The position numbers and the translations under genes are program-made. A stretch of 64,000 nucleotides of DNA from an uncultured Candidatus Actinomarina sp. (GTDB taxonomy: Bacteria; Actinomycetota; Acidimicrobiia; Actinomarinales; Actinomarinaceae), in NCBI GenBank assembly GCA_902533795.1, contig CACAND010000001.1, forward strand, positions 174,844-238,843. Direction: 5' to 3'. The notes beneath the pieces are model-generated. The model was given only the letters and a program-made list of their open reading frames with translations. It had not been told where the DNA came from and searched no databases. Positions 19,119 to 29,114 of the stretch are shown here, one piece after another (position 1 is the stretch's first letter; the number at the start of each line of letters is the position of its first letter).

Positions 19119-20036
19119 AAATTTTTTTAAATATTTATAGGTCTCAGATAAAGACATGCTTGGATCAAAACCATTGACATCTTGTATAGATTTGTAATCT
19201 TTGTTAAATCTACCTCTAAATTTTGTTGCAAATACTCTGTGGGAAATTATATTCTTTTGATGTTTAGTAAGTGTGGTTGAGTTGTGTTCAATCATTAATG
19301 CAAGTGATCTCAAATAACAATGACTTAGAATTTTTGGATTATTTACTAAAGATATTGAGTCATCCCCACCATAAAAATTAAATAGAGTCTTATTTATATA
19401 ATATGTATCAAGCTCATTAAATACTCCAAAGAAATTCATTATTAAATCATTTCCCATCAACTTTTTTGTACAAATGTTATTACTTTGACCAAAAATTATT
19501 GCTTCCTCTATATATTTAGATTTCATAATAGAAGCTGTTGGTGAGACAGGAAAAACTGGTGCAAGTTGGAGGACATGATCTATTACATCTCCCGTTGTTA
19601 ATTTTTTTGTTTCATTTCTGTAGTAGTTTTTTAAAGGTTTCTGAAAACTGTCTTTGAGGTAGATATTGCAGTTATAAATCAAAGTATTTGGTTCATAGTT
19701 TTGAAGATCTATAAACATTGTTTCTAGCGCTTCTCTTTCCATCCAGTCATCATCCTGAAGCCATTTAGAATAATCTGTATCAATATATTTAAGAGTTTGC
19801 ATCCAATTGTCTATCGGTTCTAAACTTTCCTCATTATTTAAAAAAGTTAATATGAAATTTTTGTTTTTATTTTTCCAATTGGTAACAACATCTTTTGTGT
19901 TATCTGAAGAATTGTTATTAGAGATTATACAATGAATTTTTCCATCAAAAGTTTGCTCAGATACCGATTGTAGACATTTGTCTAAAAGTTCGGCTCTATT
20001 GTATGTAGGAATAAGAAGAGTTACTTCTTGCTGCAT
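19107..20036 (-). CDS. GT2-family glycosyltransferase
   Basis: A 309-residue GT-A enzyme. VTLLIPTYNRAELLDKCLQSVSEQTFDGKIHCIISNNNSSDNT is the standard GT2 opening and YSKWLQDDDWMER contains the DxD-type acidic cluster. It has no membrane segment. It begins inside the end of the upstream gene (41-nt overlap), so translation is probably coupled. Acceptor and sugar are unknown. Confidence 0.83.
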   Translation of the reverse strand: MQQEVTLLIPTYNRAELLDKCLQSVSEQTFDGKIHCIISNNNSSDNTKDVVTNWKNKNKNFILTFLNNEESLEPIDNWMQTLKYIDTDYSKWLQDDDWMEREALETMFIDLQNYEPNTLIYNCNIYLKDSFQKPLKNYYRNETKKLTTGDVIDHVLQLAPVFPVSPTASIMKSKYIEEAIIFGQSNNICTKKLMGNDLIMNFFGVFNELDTYYINKTLFNFYGGDDSISLVNNPKILSHCYLRSLALMIEHNSTTLTKHQKNIISHRVFATKFRGRFNKDYKSIQDVNGFDPSMSLSETYKYLKKFLNL

Positions 20037-20856
20037 TTTTTACCATCAGTTTATATTCACCATAATATCTTTCTTTAAAGGCATTGTAGTAATCCTCTAT
20101 ACTTCTTTTCGTTGAATATTTTAAACCAAATAAATCATACCCAAATTGATCACTACTAAGATTGTTAATTAATGACTGAAAATATTTAGGGTGATCTTCG
20201 ACTTTTAGTTTAAATATATGCTTTTTATATCTCAACTCAATCATCTTAAACCAAGCTTTAAAAGCCAACTCTGGAGTTTCTCCCCCTCTATCTCCGTAAT
20301 CTTTAAAATAGTTGTACCATGCTCTTGCAAATCGAGCCCTATCTTCAGCAATTACATTCTTAGATTTGAAGGATGAGTCATAGTTCCAGAAGGGAATATT
20401 TACTACAGGAACATTTGTTGAATCAAGTAAGACTCCATTGAGTGTTGGATCACACATATCTCCACCGCCGTTAAGTTTTATGTTTGGGTATTTCTTTTTG
20501 TTTAAGATAAATGACATTCTTGATTTCAAGTGATATCTATCTGGGGTAAATATTTGATATTTTCTCAGAGAGATAGCAGGATAATCTTGATATTCATCGA
20601 GAGCTTTTTTGAGATTATAAAAATTATTTTCATGGAAAATTGTGTCAATGTCCATTTTTATAACCCAATCTCCTTTTGATTTATTGAAACCTTCTTGGAA
20701 AACTTTACCAATATATTCAAATGAAAATTCTTCTTCCCAGTCTTCTCCGACAACAACTACTTCATCTGCAAAGTCTTTATAACAGTCCAATGCTTCTTTC
20801 CATGGATCCATTCTTTTTTCTGGATCAGTATAAGAAGTAAAAATTGAAATATTCAT
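19996..20856 (-). CDS. GT2-like glycosyltransferase, putative
   Basis: A 286-residue protein. MNISIFTSYTDPEKRMDPWKEALDCYKDFADEVVVVGE and GDWVIKMDIDTIFHENN (DxD near residue 71) give a GT-A fold layout, while the second half (GGGDMCDPTLNGVLLDS, NYDSSFKSKNVIAEDRARF) is characteristic of an uncharacterised group in polysaccharide loci. It lies directly downstream of the asparagine-synthase-like gene and overlaps the next transferase gene. Confidence 0.65.
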   Translation of the reverse strand: MNISIFTSYTDPEKRMDPWKEALDCYKDFADEVVVVGEDWEEEFSFEYIGKVFQEGFNKSKGDWVIKMDIDTIFHENNFYNLKKALDEYQDYPAISLRKYQIFTPDRYHLKSRMSFILNKKKYPNIKLNGGGDMCDPTLNGVLLDSTNVPVVNIPFWNYDSSFKSKNVIAEDRARFARAWYNYFKDYGDRGGETPELAFKAWFKMIELRYKKHIFKLKVEDHPKYFQSLINNLSSDQFGYDLFGLKYSTKRSIEDYYNAFKERYYGEYKLMVKNAARSNSSYSYIQ

Positions 20857-20858
20857 TT

Positions 20859-22646
20859 CTAAGCCTTTGTAAATTCAGTAAAAATTATCAATTTGAGTAT
20901 TCTAATTGCATTTATTCTTGATTTGTTTTTAGAAAGTTTACTTAATATATTCAAATTATTTTCAAGATATTGATTATTTTCGACCATATAGTTTTTTATA
21001 TTATTTAAATTATTAAAAATAAAATTTTCAAGATTAAATACAAATCCCATTTTTTTTCTATTTATGAATTCATCATTAAAATCCTCACTTAAATATTCTT
21101 TTAATAATGACTTTTGATTATTTTTATCAAAATAATTTGTATCATGGCTCATAATATAATCAATTAACCTATGATCAACAAAAGGAGATCTAACTTCTAG
21201 AGAGTTTGCCATAGAAGTTCTGTCGACTTTAAGCATCATCATCTCTGGAAGATAAAATTGATAATCTGTTGCAAGCATTGATTTGTAATCATCTTGTAAA
21301 TTCACAAATATGTCATCCTGAAAATCACTGTACTCATTTATATCAAGCATCGACATAAATTTTCTATCTTCAAAAAAAGAGGCATATCTTTGAGAAATCT
21401 TTTTGCTGTTTCTCAAAAAATGATTTCCAGTTCCCAAATACGATGGATATAAAGGATATATTTTTGAATAAAATGCTTTTAATTTATTTGGTGCATCCAA
21501 CGATAAGGATGTTCTTAAATATCCCCCCAGCAACTCATCTCCTCCGTCGCCAGAGATAGCAACCTTATATTTTTTTGATATCAAACGACTTAACATATAA
21601 GAAGGAACAATTGATGGATCACAATAAGGTTCGTCAAAAATATTAATTACATCCAGTAAAGTGTTGAAGTCAAGTTCCAAATCTAGCTTTTCCTCAATAT
21701 GGTTTGTTTGATATTTTTCTTTAACACTTCCTATCCAAAAGCTTTCGTCATATTTTTTATCGCTATAAATTGCTGAAAAAGTATTTATATTTTTTTTATT
21801 ATCAGATAAATTTTTAATAATTGATGAAGAATCTAGTCCACCCGATAAAAAATTTGCAACTGGCACATCTGATTCAAGTCTGTAATTTACAGAACTTGAA
21901 AATAATTCATAAAATTCATTATCAATAAATTTTTTTTCATCTATTTCATCTATCGGAGACCAATATATATGGTTTTGAGGTTGGAGATTTTTTTCTAAAT
22001 TAAAAGAAATTATTTCACCTGGTTTAAGTTTATAAATATTTTTGTATATTGTATTTGGAGATTTTATGACACCATAATTAAAAAAATTACCAATTTCTTT
22101 ATCATTAATTTGTTTCTCACCTAATAAATCTGCAACAGAAATTAGGTTTGATCCAAAAACTAAACTTCTATCAGAGAGGTTGAAAAATAATGGTTTTTGT
22201 CCCACTCGATCTCTAATTAAATGTATATTTTTATTTTTAATGTCATAAAATACTATTGCAAACTGTCCAATAATATTTTTTACAAAATCGAGACCAAATA
22301 TAGACAATCCTTCTAATAGAACTTCTGTATCAGAATTTTTTGAGTTAAAAGTAATGCCCTTTCTCAAAAGAATTTGTTTTAATTCTTTATAGTTGTATAT
22401 CTCGCCATTAAACATCATTAAATTTTCTTTGTTATTTGAAACCATTGGTTGTGAGGCTGTATCAGTCAAATCAATTATTGAGAGCCTGTTGAAGACAAAA
22501 GAAAAAAATGTGTTGCATTGATTTAGGTTGTTCTGATTTAAAAATTTAGTTTCATCTGGACCTCTGCATATAATTCTTTTGTTTGCATTTATTAGATCTT
22601 CATCTGAGAAACTATCTAAAGAAATTTTGCCTAGAAAGCCACACAT
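20859..22646 (-). CDS. asnB: Asparagine synthase (glutamine-hydrolysing)-like amidotransferase
   Basis: A 595-residue two-domain enzyme. MCGFLGKI places the catalytic Cys at residue 2 of the class-II glutaminase domain; FLSGGLDSSSI near residue 265 is the ATP-pyrophosphatase loop of the synthetase domain, and ISGDGGDELLGGY is also present. The full length suggests an active enzyme. In a glycan locus such enzymes often amidate a uronic acid or an attached amino acid rather than making free asparagine, and the nucleotide-sugar dehydrogenase at 8584 would provide a uronic acid. That link is inference. Confidence 0.85.
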   Translation of the reverse strand: MCGFLGKISLDSFSDEDLINANKRIICRGPDETKFLNQNNLNQCNTFFSFVFNRLSIIDLTDTASQPMVSNNKENLMMFNGEIYNYKELKQILLRKGITFNSKNSDTEVLLEGLSIFGLDFVKNIIGQFAIVFYDIKNKNIHLIRDRVGQKPLFFNLSDRSLVFGSNLISVADLLGEKQINDKEIGNFFNYGVIKSPNTIYKNIYKLKPGEIISFNLEKNLQPQNHIYWSPIDEIDEKKFIDNEFYELFSSSVNYRLESDVPVANFLSGGLDSSSIIKNLSDNKKNINTFSAIYSDKKYDESFWIGSVKEKYQTNHIEEKLDLELDFNTLLDVINIFDEPYCDPSIVPSYMLSRLISKKYKVAISGDGGDELLGGYLRTSLSLDAPNKLKAFYSKIYPLYPSYLGTGNHFLRNSKKISQRYASFFEDRKFMSMLDINEYSDFQDDIFVNLQDDYKSMLATDYQFYLPEMMMLKVDRTSMANSLEVRSPFVDHRLIDYIMSHDTNYFDKNNQKSLLKEYLSEDFNDEFINRKKMGFVFNLENFIFNNLNNIKNYMVENNQYLENNLNILSKLSKNKSRINAIRILKLIIFTEFTKA

Positions 22647-22707
22647 GTTTTTATTGTATACCTTATAAAATACAATTTTTGAATTAAAGTATGTATTTGG
22701 AGATAAA

Positions 22708-23838
22708 ATGAAAAGCTCTGATATAACTTATGTATTTGGGACTGGAAGAATAGATAAATTAGAAAATAAAAATTTTACAGGAGAATTTTTCTATGGATAT
22801 AACTACTTCTCGTCAAAAAACTTAAATATTCAGATTATCGAATTAAATGAATCAAACAAAAAGAATAGACTTACATCAAAAATATTACTTTTTATAGACA
22901 GAGTATTAAATAAAATTTCAAAACTTCCTTTTTATATGAATGAAGTGATTACTTTTGAGAATATCAAAAAATTATCAAATTCCAAAAACATTGTATTTAC
23001 AAATGACAGGATAGGAATTTCTTTATTACCTGTAATGATTTTTCTAAAGTTATTTTACAAAATAAATTGTGTTGTAATTGTAATGGGTATGCTCAATAAT
23101 TCTGGAGAAAATGGATTAGTTAAGTTTTTGAGAAATTTGATTATCAAACTTTTTATTAAGTTAAATGATAAATTTATCTTCTTAGGTATTGGCGAATATG
23201 AGAAAGCCAAAGAAAATTTCAAACAAGAAAATAAGTTTGTTTTTTTTCCTTTTTGTGTTGACTCAGCTTTTTGGAAAAGTAAAGATAAATATAAGTCGTC
23301 AACAAGAAAGAAAATATTATTTATTGGAAACGACGGGAATAGAGAGTTCGATAAAGCCATTCAAATCGCAAAAATTATGAAAGATAAGGAATTTTTGTTT
23401 GTTACTTCCAATGAAGAAATAAATTCTATTGAAATGAAAAATGTAGAAGTTATTTCAGGAAACTGGAATAAATCATTATTAACTGATACTGAGGTAAGAG
23501 ATATTTATGAACAATCTAAAATAACAATATTACCACTCAAAAATACTCTCCAACCCTCAGGTCAAAGTGTTACTCTCCAATCGATGTCTTGTGGAGTCCC
23601 AGTTATTATTACAAATACGATAGGTTTTTGGGATTCTAGCAAATTTAAAAATGATCATCATTTAATTAAATTAGAAGACAATGAGCTTAATAATTGGGTA
23701 TCCAAAATTAATGAAATATTCAAAAATGAAGATTTATTAGATGAAATATCTAACAATGGAATCGAATTAATCAATAAAAATTATGATATTAAAAAATTTA
23801 ATGAGTACATTGAAAAAACAATCATAATAGATTATTAG
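22708..23838 (+). CDS. GT4-family glycosyltransferase
   Basis: A 376-residue GT-B protein. ILFIGNDGNREFDKAIQIAKIM opens the C-terminal nucleotide-binding domain, and ITILPLKNTLQPSGQSVTLQSMSCGVPVIITNTIGFWD is the donor-site helix region with the usual Ex7E position partly replaced by polar residues. A Shine-Dalgarno-like GGAG lies a few bases before the ATG. It is followed 7 nt later by fcl on the same strand. Confidence 0.8.
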   Translation: MKSSDITYVFGTGRIDKLENKNFTGEFFYGYNYFSSKNLNIQIIELNESNKKNRLTSKILLFIDRVLNKISKLPFYMNEVITFENIKKLSNSKNIVFTNDRIGISLLPVMIFLKLFYKINCVVIVMGMLNNSGENGLVKFLRNLIIKLFIKLNDKFIFLGIGEYEKAKENFKQENKFVFFPFCVDSAFWKSKDKYKSSTRKKILFIGNDGNREFDKAIQIAKIMKDKEFLFVTSNEEINSIEMKNVEVISGNWNKSLLTDTEVRDIYEQSKITILPLKNTLQPSGQSVTLQSMSCGVPVIITNTIGFWDSSKFKNDHHLIKLEDNELNNWVSKINEIFKNEDLLDEISNNGIELINKNYDIKKFNEYIEKTIIIDY

Positions 23839-23845
23839 GAATTAA

Positions 23846-24781
23846 ATGAAAGTAATAGTATTTGGAAGTAAAGGACTGGTGGGGTCTTCAATCAGTAGAA
23901 TTCTGGAGGACTCAAACAAAGTAGATGAATTAATAAAAAGTAACAGATCTGAATTAAATTTATTTAACTCAAAGGATGTTAAAGAATTTGTAAAAAATCA
24001 TCAGCCAGATGTAATTATTAATGCAGCTGCAAAAGTTGGTGGTATACATGCCAATGATACAAAAAGAACAGAATTTATTTTAGAAAATTTAAAAATAAAT
24101 ATGAATGTTTTAGAAAGCTGTCTAGAGATACCATCGATAAAAATTATCAATTTAGGTAGCAGTTGTATCTACCCACTAAATGCTAAAAATCCAATAAACG
24201 AATCTGAGTTTATGAATGGTAAGCTTGAACCAACAAATTCTCCATATGCAATGGCAAAGCTTTCAGCTATTGAAATTGGAAGGAGTATGTCAAAACAATT
24301 TGGACATAGGGTTCTAAATTTAATGCCAACAAATTTATATGGCCCTAATGATTACTTTTCCGATTTGGATAGCCATGTAATTCCAGCATTAATTCATAGG
24401 ATGCAAAAAACAATTGAAGATGACGAGAACAAATTTACAGTTTGGGGTTCTGGTTCTCCGTTGAGAGAATTTCTTTATGTAGATGACTTGTCGAACTTTA
24501 TAAATTTTATTATTGATAAAGATGTTGAAAATGACTTAATTAATGTAGGAAGTGGTCACGAGATATCAATTAAGAATCTTGCATTACTTATTAAGGATTT
24601 AATGGGTTTCAAAGGAGATGTTGTTTTTGATTCAAGTAAACCTGATGGAAATCCGAGAAAACTATTAGATTCAAGCTTAATGAATGAATTAGGATGGAAC
24701 GATTTTACCGATCTTAGAAATGGTTTAAAAAATACTATTAAATGGTACAAATCAAATCAAGAGTCAAATAGAATTAATTAA
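23846..24781 (+). CDS. fcl: GDP-L-fucose synthase
   Basis: Converts GDP-4-keto-6-deoxy-D-mannose to GDP-L-fucose by epimerisation at C3 and C5 and reduction at C4. Diagnostic stretches are VFGSKGLVGSSI, NAAAKVGGIHAN, LGSSCIYP, and NSPYAMAKLSAIE with YxxxK; SHVIPALIHRM and VWGSGSPLREFLYVDDL follow. The 311-residue length is typical. It converges on gmd with an 8-nt overlap, so the two consecutive enzymes of one pathway are encoded tail to tail on opposite strands. Confidence 0.94.
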   Translation: MKVIVFGSKGLVGSSISRILEDSNKVDELIKSNRSELNLFNSKDVKEFVKNHQPDVIINAAAKVGGIHANDTKRTEFILENLKINMNVLESCLEIPSIKIINLGSSCIYPLNAKNPINESEFMNGKLEPTNSPYAMAKLSAIEIGRSMSKQFGHRVLNLMPTNLYGPNDYFSDLDSHVIPALIHRMQKTIEDDENKFTVWGSGSPLREFLYVDDLSNFINFIIDKDVENDLINVGSGHEISIKNLALLIKDLMGFKGDVVFDSSKPDGNPRKLLDSSLMNELGWNDFTDLRNGLKNTIKWYKSNQESNRIN

Positions 24782-25811
24782 CTACAGGATTTTCCCAAGT
24801 TGGCTTTATAAGCCCATTGTCCAATAACATTTTTTCTTTAGTTGCTATCTGAATATCACTTTCAACCATTAGTTTTATCAAATCGTCAAAACTAGTTGAG
24901 GATTTCCAATCTAATAATTTATTTGCTTTGGAAGGATCTCCAAGTAAATAATTTACTTCATTTGGCCTTATATATCTTTCAGAAGTTTCAACATAATCCT
25001 CATAATTTTTATCGATTAAATTAAATGCTTTTTTTGCAAAATTTTCAACTGAATGAGCGCTTCCAGTAGCAATGACCCAATCATCAGGTTCAGAATAATC
25101 TAAAATTTTGTACATTCCATCTACATAGTCTCCAGCAAATCCCCAATCTCTTTTTGCATTAAGATTTCCAAGAGTAAGTTTTGATTGCAATCCCATATGA
25201 ATTCTTCCTACTGCTCGAGAAATTTTTCGAGTTACAAAAGTCTCACCCCTGTAAGGAGATTCATGATTAAATAAAATTCCGCTCGAACAAAACATGCCAT
25301 AAGATTCTCTATAAACTTTAGTTATATCGTGAGAAAATACTTTTGCAGCAGCATAAGGACTTTTTGGGTCAAATCTTGAATCCTCATTTAATTTTTCTTC
25401 GAATTTTCCACCATACATTTCAGATGATGAGGCTTGATAAAATTTTATATCCTTATTTATATTTTTTATAGCTTCAAGAATATTTAATGTTCCAATAGTT
25501 CCAACTTTGATTGTGAACTCTGGAATCTTAAAAGATACAGCAACGTGGGATTGAGCTGCCAAATTAAATATTTTTTCTGGTTCTAAGGTTGATATCAGAT
25601 TGTTTAAAGATGAAGAATCTAATAAATCTGAATAATGAAGATTGAATTGACCAGATGATTTATATTCAGATAGAAAACCATCAATTCTTTCTGTGTTAAT
25701 TGATGAAGATCTTCTTACTGTTCCATGAACTTCGTAACCTTTATCAAGCAGTAACTTTGAAAGATAATATCCATCTTGGCCCGTAATTCCAGTTATTAAT
25801 ATTTTTTTCAT
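24774..25811 (-). CDS. gmd: GDP-mannose 4,6-dehydratase
   Basis: Makes GDP-4-keto-6-deoxy-D-mannose from GDP-mannose, feeding Fcl. ILITGITGQDGYYLSKLLLDKGYEVHGTVRRSS is the Gmd signature; NLAAQSHVAVSF, YQASSSEMYGG, SPYAAAKVFSHD, NHESPYRGETFVTRKI and KRDWGFAGDYVDGMY follow in order. The 345-residue length is normal. It is the last gene of a long minus-strand operon of transferases starting at 30974. AAAGG sits before the ATG, and a TATAAT lies a little further upstream. Confidence 0.95.
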   Translation of the reverse strand: MKKILITGITGQDGYYLSKLLLDKGYEVHGTVRRSSSINTERIDGFLSEYKSSGQFNLHYSDLLDSSSLNNLISTLEPEKIFNLAAQSHVAVSFKIPEFTIKVGTIGTLNILEAIKNINKDIKFYQASSSEMYGGKFEEKLNEDSRFDPKSPYAAAKVFSHDITKVYRESYGMFCSSGILFNHESPYRGETFVTRKISRAVGRIHMGLQSKLTLGNLNAKRDWGFAGDYVDGMYKILDYSEPDDWVIATGSAHSVENFAKKAFNLIDKNYEDYVETSERYIRPNEVNYLLGDPSKANKLLDWKSSTSFDDLIKLMVESDIQIATKEKMLLDNGLIKPTWENPVVN

Positions 25812-25836
25812 TTAACCTTTAATAATTATAAGTACT

Positions 25837-27156
25837 TTACTGTAAATAAATAGAGTCTTCATTGAAAAAATATCCAAGGAATGAATAGTATAAAAAAGGA
25901 AATCTTACCGATTCCATACTTGTATCAAAAAAAGATACCAAGAAAATTGGTATCATATATTTTAAAATTTTGAAATTCTTAAATTTTCTAAAATAATAAA
26001 AAACTATAAAGACATGAAAACTCATGAATAAGATTATTTGTAAAAGCCCTCCTCTTGCAAAGATGTTGAAAAAGTAATTGTGAACATTTTCATTTTTTCC
26101 ATCGGACCCTCTTCTCTCTTTATCGTCCATGGCAGGAATTATTTTGTTATAACCATATCCAAACATAATATTGTCTGATTCATCAAGATCTTGAATAATA
26201 TCCTGCCATATTTGTAATCTCCAGTTAGCGGTTACGTCAGCAGAATATAATCTTCCATCTTGAACATAAAAAGAGAAAAAAGCTTCTGTACTATTGCGTT
26301 CATCAACTATTGCTGAAAGACTCTCTACTATATCCAAATTGTCTACTAGTTCTATTGATTCTCCCGGTATTTTTTCAAAAATAAAGTTCCCGTAAATGTA
26401 AAACGTTGAGGAAAAAAATAAAATTATTGAACCTGCGATTATGAATATATTTTTTAAAGTAAATTTCATAAAAATACTTTTAATTGAATTAAGTTGCAAT
26501 AATAAAAATATTATTGCAGCAAGAAAAGCTCCTTTGCTAGCATATAAAAAATAAGGTAAAAATATTGAAAATGTGAATAAGAAAAATGTTTTAAATTTTA
26601 GTGAATTATTTAAAGTGTTTTGCATTACTAACAAAGTTAATACAAAAATAAGAAGTACATCTCCAGCTTTTAAAAATTCAAATTTATCAGAAAAATTTTC
26701 AAAAAATATTTTAATAAATTCTGGAAAAAATGTTGTTTGAAAGATAAATATGATTGGTAAAAAAACAAAGAAAGAATTAAAAAAATTATATTCATAATTA
26801 ATTTTTGAAAAAACAAAGTTACCTACATATAAAGAAATAATTATCCAAATATACGAACTTGCTTTGAAGATATATGTACTTCTATTTACTGGAAAATTAA
26901 GAGCTAGTTCTAAAAAAAACGAAAATATAATTAATTTATGTATTATATTTAGCTGTCTTCCAATTAAATACTCTTCGTATCTTTTATAACCCAAGAAAAG
27001 AAAAATAATAGAAAGAAGTAAACACAAAGCAGTAGTCCACTCACCTATTCTGTAACTTAAAATTGATATGCCTGAAAAAGATCTACCAAATAAAATAAAG
27101 AACGAAATTACTATAAAGTAAATTAACTTAGTTTTTAAAAATATTTCTTTAATCAT
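25837..27156 (-). CDS. Wzy/WaaL-like O-antigen polymerase or ligase
   Basis: A 439-residue protein with about eleven helices and one large extracytoplasmic loop (about residues 255-355). The loop ends in NENVHNYFFNIFARGGLLQIILF, the His-containing motif preceding a Gly helix that is typical of the Wzy/O-antigen ligase superfamily. It would polymerise or transfer lipid-linked repeat units outside the membrane. It sits in a four-nt overlap with the upstream glycosyltransferase gene. Confidence 0.75.
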   Translation of the reverse strand: MIKEIFLKTKLIYFIVISFFILFGRSFSGISILSYRIGEWTTALCLLLSIIFLFLGYKRYEEYLIGRQLNIIHKLIIFSFFLELALNFPVNRSTYIFKASSYIWIIISLYVGNFVFSKINYEYNFFNSFFVFLPIIFIFQTTFFPEFIKIFFENFSDKFEFLKAGDVLLIFVLTLLVMQNTLNNSLKFKTFFLFTFSIFLPYFLYASKGAFLAAIIFLLLQLNSIKSIFMKFTLKNIFIIAGSIILFFSSTFYIYGNFIFEKIPGESIELVDNLDIVESLSAIVDERNSTEAFFSFYVQDGRLYSADVTANWRLQIWQDIIQDLDESDNIMFGYGYNKIIPAMDDKERRGSDGKNENVHNYFFNIFARGGLLQIILFMSFHVFIVFYYFRKFKNFKILKYMIPIFLVSFFDTSMESVRFPFLYYSFLGYFFNEDSIYLQ

Positions 27157-28202
27157 TTAAAATAACTTCTAAATTTTAATTTTAATTTTAAATACAACTT
27201 TTTTACAATATTAATCTCTTCTAAAGGTCGATTATCAATTATTTCTTTTTTTGATTCAATATAGAAGTTAAATAGGTCTAAAAACTCATTTGACATAACT
27301 TTTGAATCATTTGGGTAAGTTTTCATCTTTTCATAATATTGGGATGAATTCTCCATAAATAAAATTATCTTTTCCTCAAGATTATCTATTGAATAGGGAA
27401 TACCAAATCTATCACAATATTCTGACGTCCCGCCGCTTTTAATATATAGAATTGGTAACCCACATTGTCCAGCTTCAATATGATGATTTCCTGATGGTTC
27501 GAATAGAGAACCAGTTATATACAAATGGTTTTTCTTTAGTTCGTCCCCAAGCTCATTCCCATAAAGAGGTGTAATAATATTTGAATTAGTTAAATCATAA
27601 TTTTTAGGTAAGTTCCCAATGAAAGTAAACTCAATTCTATCTTTCCAAAAATTTGTCGATATTAATTTGTCAATGTATTCATAGACTTTATACCCTTTGT
27701 TTTTATTTGTACCCCAATGATGTGTTACTATTTTTAATTTTTCATTTTTATTCCATAATTTCAAATTTTCAGGATTAAAAAATTCTCTATTTGCACCTGC
27801 CATAATTGTATGTAAATTTTCTTTCCTGATGCCTTCCTCTACATAAAGATCTTTTAACCATTCACTTACAAAAATAGTTACATCTGCAACACTATTTGAT
27901 TTAATTAAATATTCATTAATATAATTTGTGGCTTTTCTTTGATCACATTCATTTATCCTATGAAAAACAATGGAATTATTATTTACAACATTAAGATATT
28001 CTTTTATGTCTTTGTGATTAAAGCTCGAAGTTTCAGACAATTTTCTAGGTTCTGTTAAAAGAATAATATCAATATCTTTATCAACCAGTTTATAAACAAC
28101 TTCATGTCCAGATTCAATCAAAAATGAAGATAAGTTTTTCGCAAAAGCATTACCTCCACCCCACGGGCCATCTTTAATGTTTGTTCCAATTGCTATTTTC
28201 AC
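27153..28202 (-). CDS. GT-B glycosyltransferase (GT1/GT4-like)
   Basis: A 349-residue GT-B protein beginning IAIGTNIKDGPWGGGNAFAKNLSSFL, an N-terminal acceptor-domain glycine loop. LKIVTHHWGTNKNKGYKVYEYIDKL opens the second domain, and GSLFEPSGNHHIEAGQCGLPILYIKSGGTSEYC is the donor-binding region. It is part of the tightly overlapping run 30974 to 24774. The sugar is unknown. Confidence 0.8.
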   Translation of the reverse strand: MKIAIGTNIKDGPWGGGNAFAKNLSSFLIESGHEVVYKLVDKDIDIILLTEPRKLSETSSFNHKDIKEYLNVVNNNSIVFHRINECDQRKATNYINEYLIKSNSVADVTIFVSEWLKDLYVEEGIRKENLHTIMAGANREFFNPENLKLWNKNEKLKIVTHHWGTNKNKGYKVYEYIDKLISTNFWKDRIEFTFIGNLPKNYDLTNSNIITPLYGNELGDELKKNHLYITGSLFEPSGNHHIEAGQCGLPILYIKSGGTSEYCDRFGIPYSIDNLEEKIILFMENSSQYYEKMKTYPNDSKVMSNEFLDLFNFYIESKKEIIDNRPLEEINIVKKLYLKLKLKFRSYFK

Positions 28203-29113
28203 GAAATATCTTTAAACATTTTGTTGAATTCATCAAAACCTTTTGGAATATCGAAAATTAAAGAATTTTCATAAGCAAATTCTACATTTGGCTTAGCATT
28301 TTCAAAATTTTCCATATCGAATATTGATTCTATTGCTAGAACTTTATTTGCGATTCCAACATTTGTTGAAATGATTGGTGTTTTTGAAAGCCCACATTCA
28401 AAAATAGACTGTGGTCCTCCCTCAACTCTTGAACTTACAATATATAAATCTAGACAATTATAAAGTTCATTTAGTTCTTCAAAGGATACTTTTTCATAAT
28501 AAATGTATTCAATTTTATATTTTTCAAGTAATTTAATTATGTATTGCCTTCTGTAGCCTGAAAGTAATACAAAAATTTTTTTATTTTTTGCCATTTTTCT
28601 TACTATTTCAATGAACCTATCTGGTCCTTTTGAAAGTTTTGGAGAAACTTTATCTTTGCCTTCAGTGTCTCTTTGAAATGATCCTAAAATAAATCTATCT
28701 TCTGGAATTTTATATTTTATTTTTAGACTTCTTGTTTCTGGAATATCAAACCATAATTTACTATTTACCCAAAATGGAAAATTAAAAATTTTTTTGGATG
28801 TTAATGAAACCAGCTGTTCAAATGACTTATCTGATATAGTGTGGTAGCAGTCTACAAATTTATCTAATTTATAAAAATTTCTTTTTTCTTTTCCAATAAA
28901 TTTATCAAAATCTATATGATGAACGGTACATAAAACCTTTTTCTCTTTCAAGTATTTTTTTGATACATTTTTCCAGGACCATGGTGATATAATCCATATA
29001 ATATCTGCATCTTTAGCTTCATTTGTAAATAATTTTGGATTGTACTCAGAAAATTCTTTTTTAAGTCTGTCAACAATCCAGTCTTCTTTTGCATCATTTA
29101 TGAATATTTTCAT
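28199..29113 (-). CDS. GT4-family glycosyltransferase
   Basis: A 304-residue GT-B enzyme with a short N-terminal domain. DCYHTISDKSFEQLVSL, FWVNSKLWF, SKGPDRFIEIVRKMAKN and LYIVSSRVEGGPQSIFECGLSKTPIISTNVGIANKVL are standard GT4 features; the last contains the E-x7-E donor site (EGGPQSIFE). It overlaps the next gene by 4 nt and follows the GT2 gene by one base. Confidence 0.83.
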   Translation of the reverse strand: MKIFINDAKEDWIVDRLKKEFSEYNPKLFTNEAKDADIIWIISPWSWKNVSKKYLKEKKVLCTVHHIDFDKFIGKEKRNFYKLDKFVDCYHTISDKSFEQLVSLTSKKIFNFPFWVNSKLWFDIPETRSLKIKYKIPEDRFILGSFQRDTEGKDKVSPKLSKGPDRFIEIVRKMAKNKKIFVLLSGYRRQYIIKLLEKYKIEYIYYEKVSFEELNELYNCLDLYIVSSRVEGGPQSIFECGLSKTPIISTNVGIANKVLAIESIFDMENFENAKPNVEFAYENSLIFDIPKGFDEFNKMFKDIS

Positions 29114-29114
29114 A

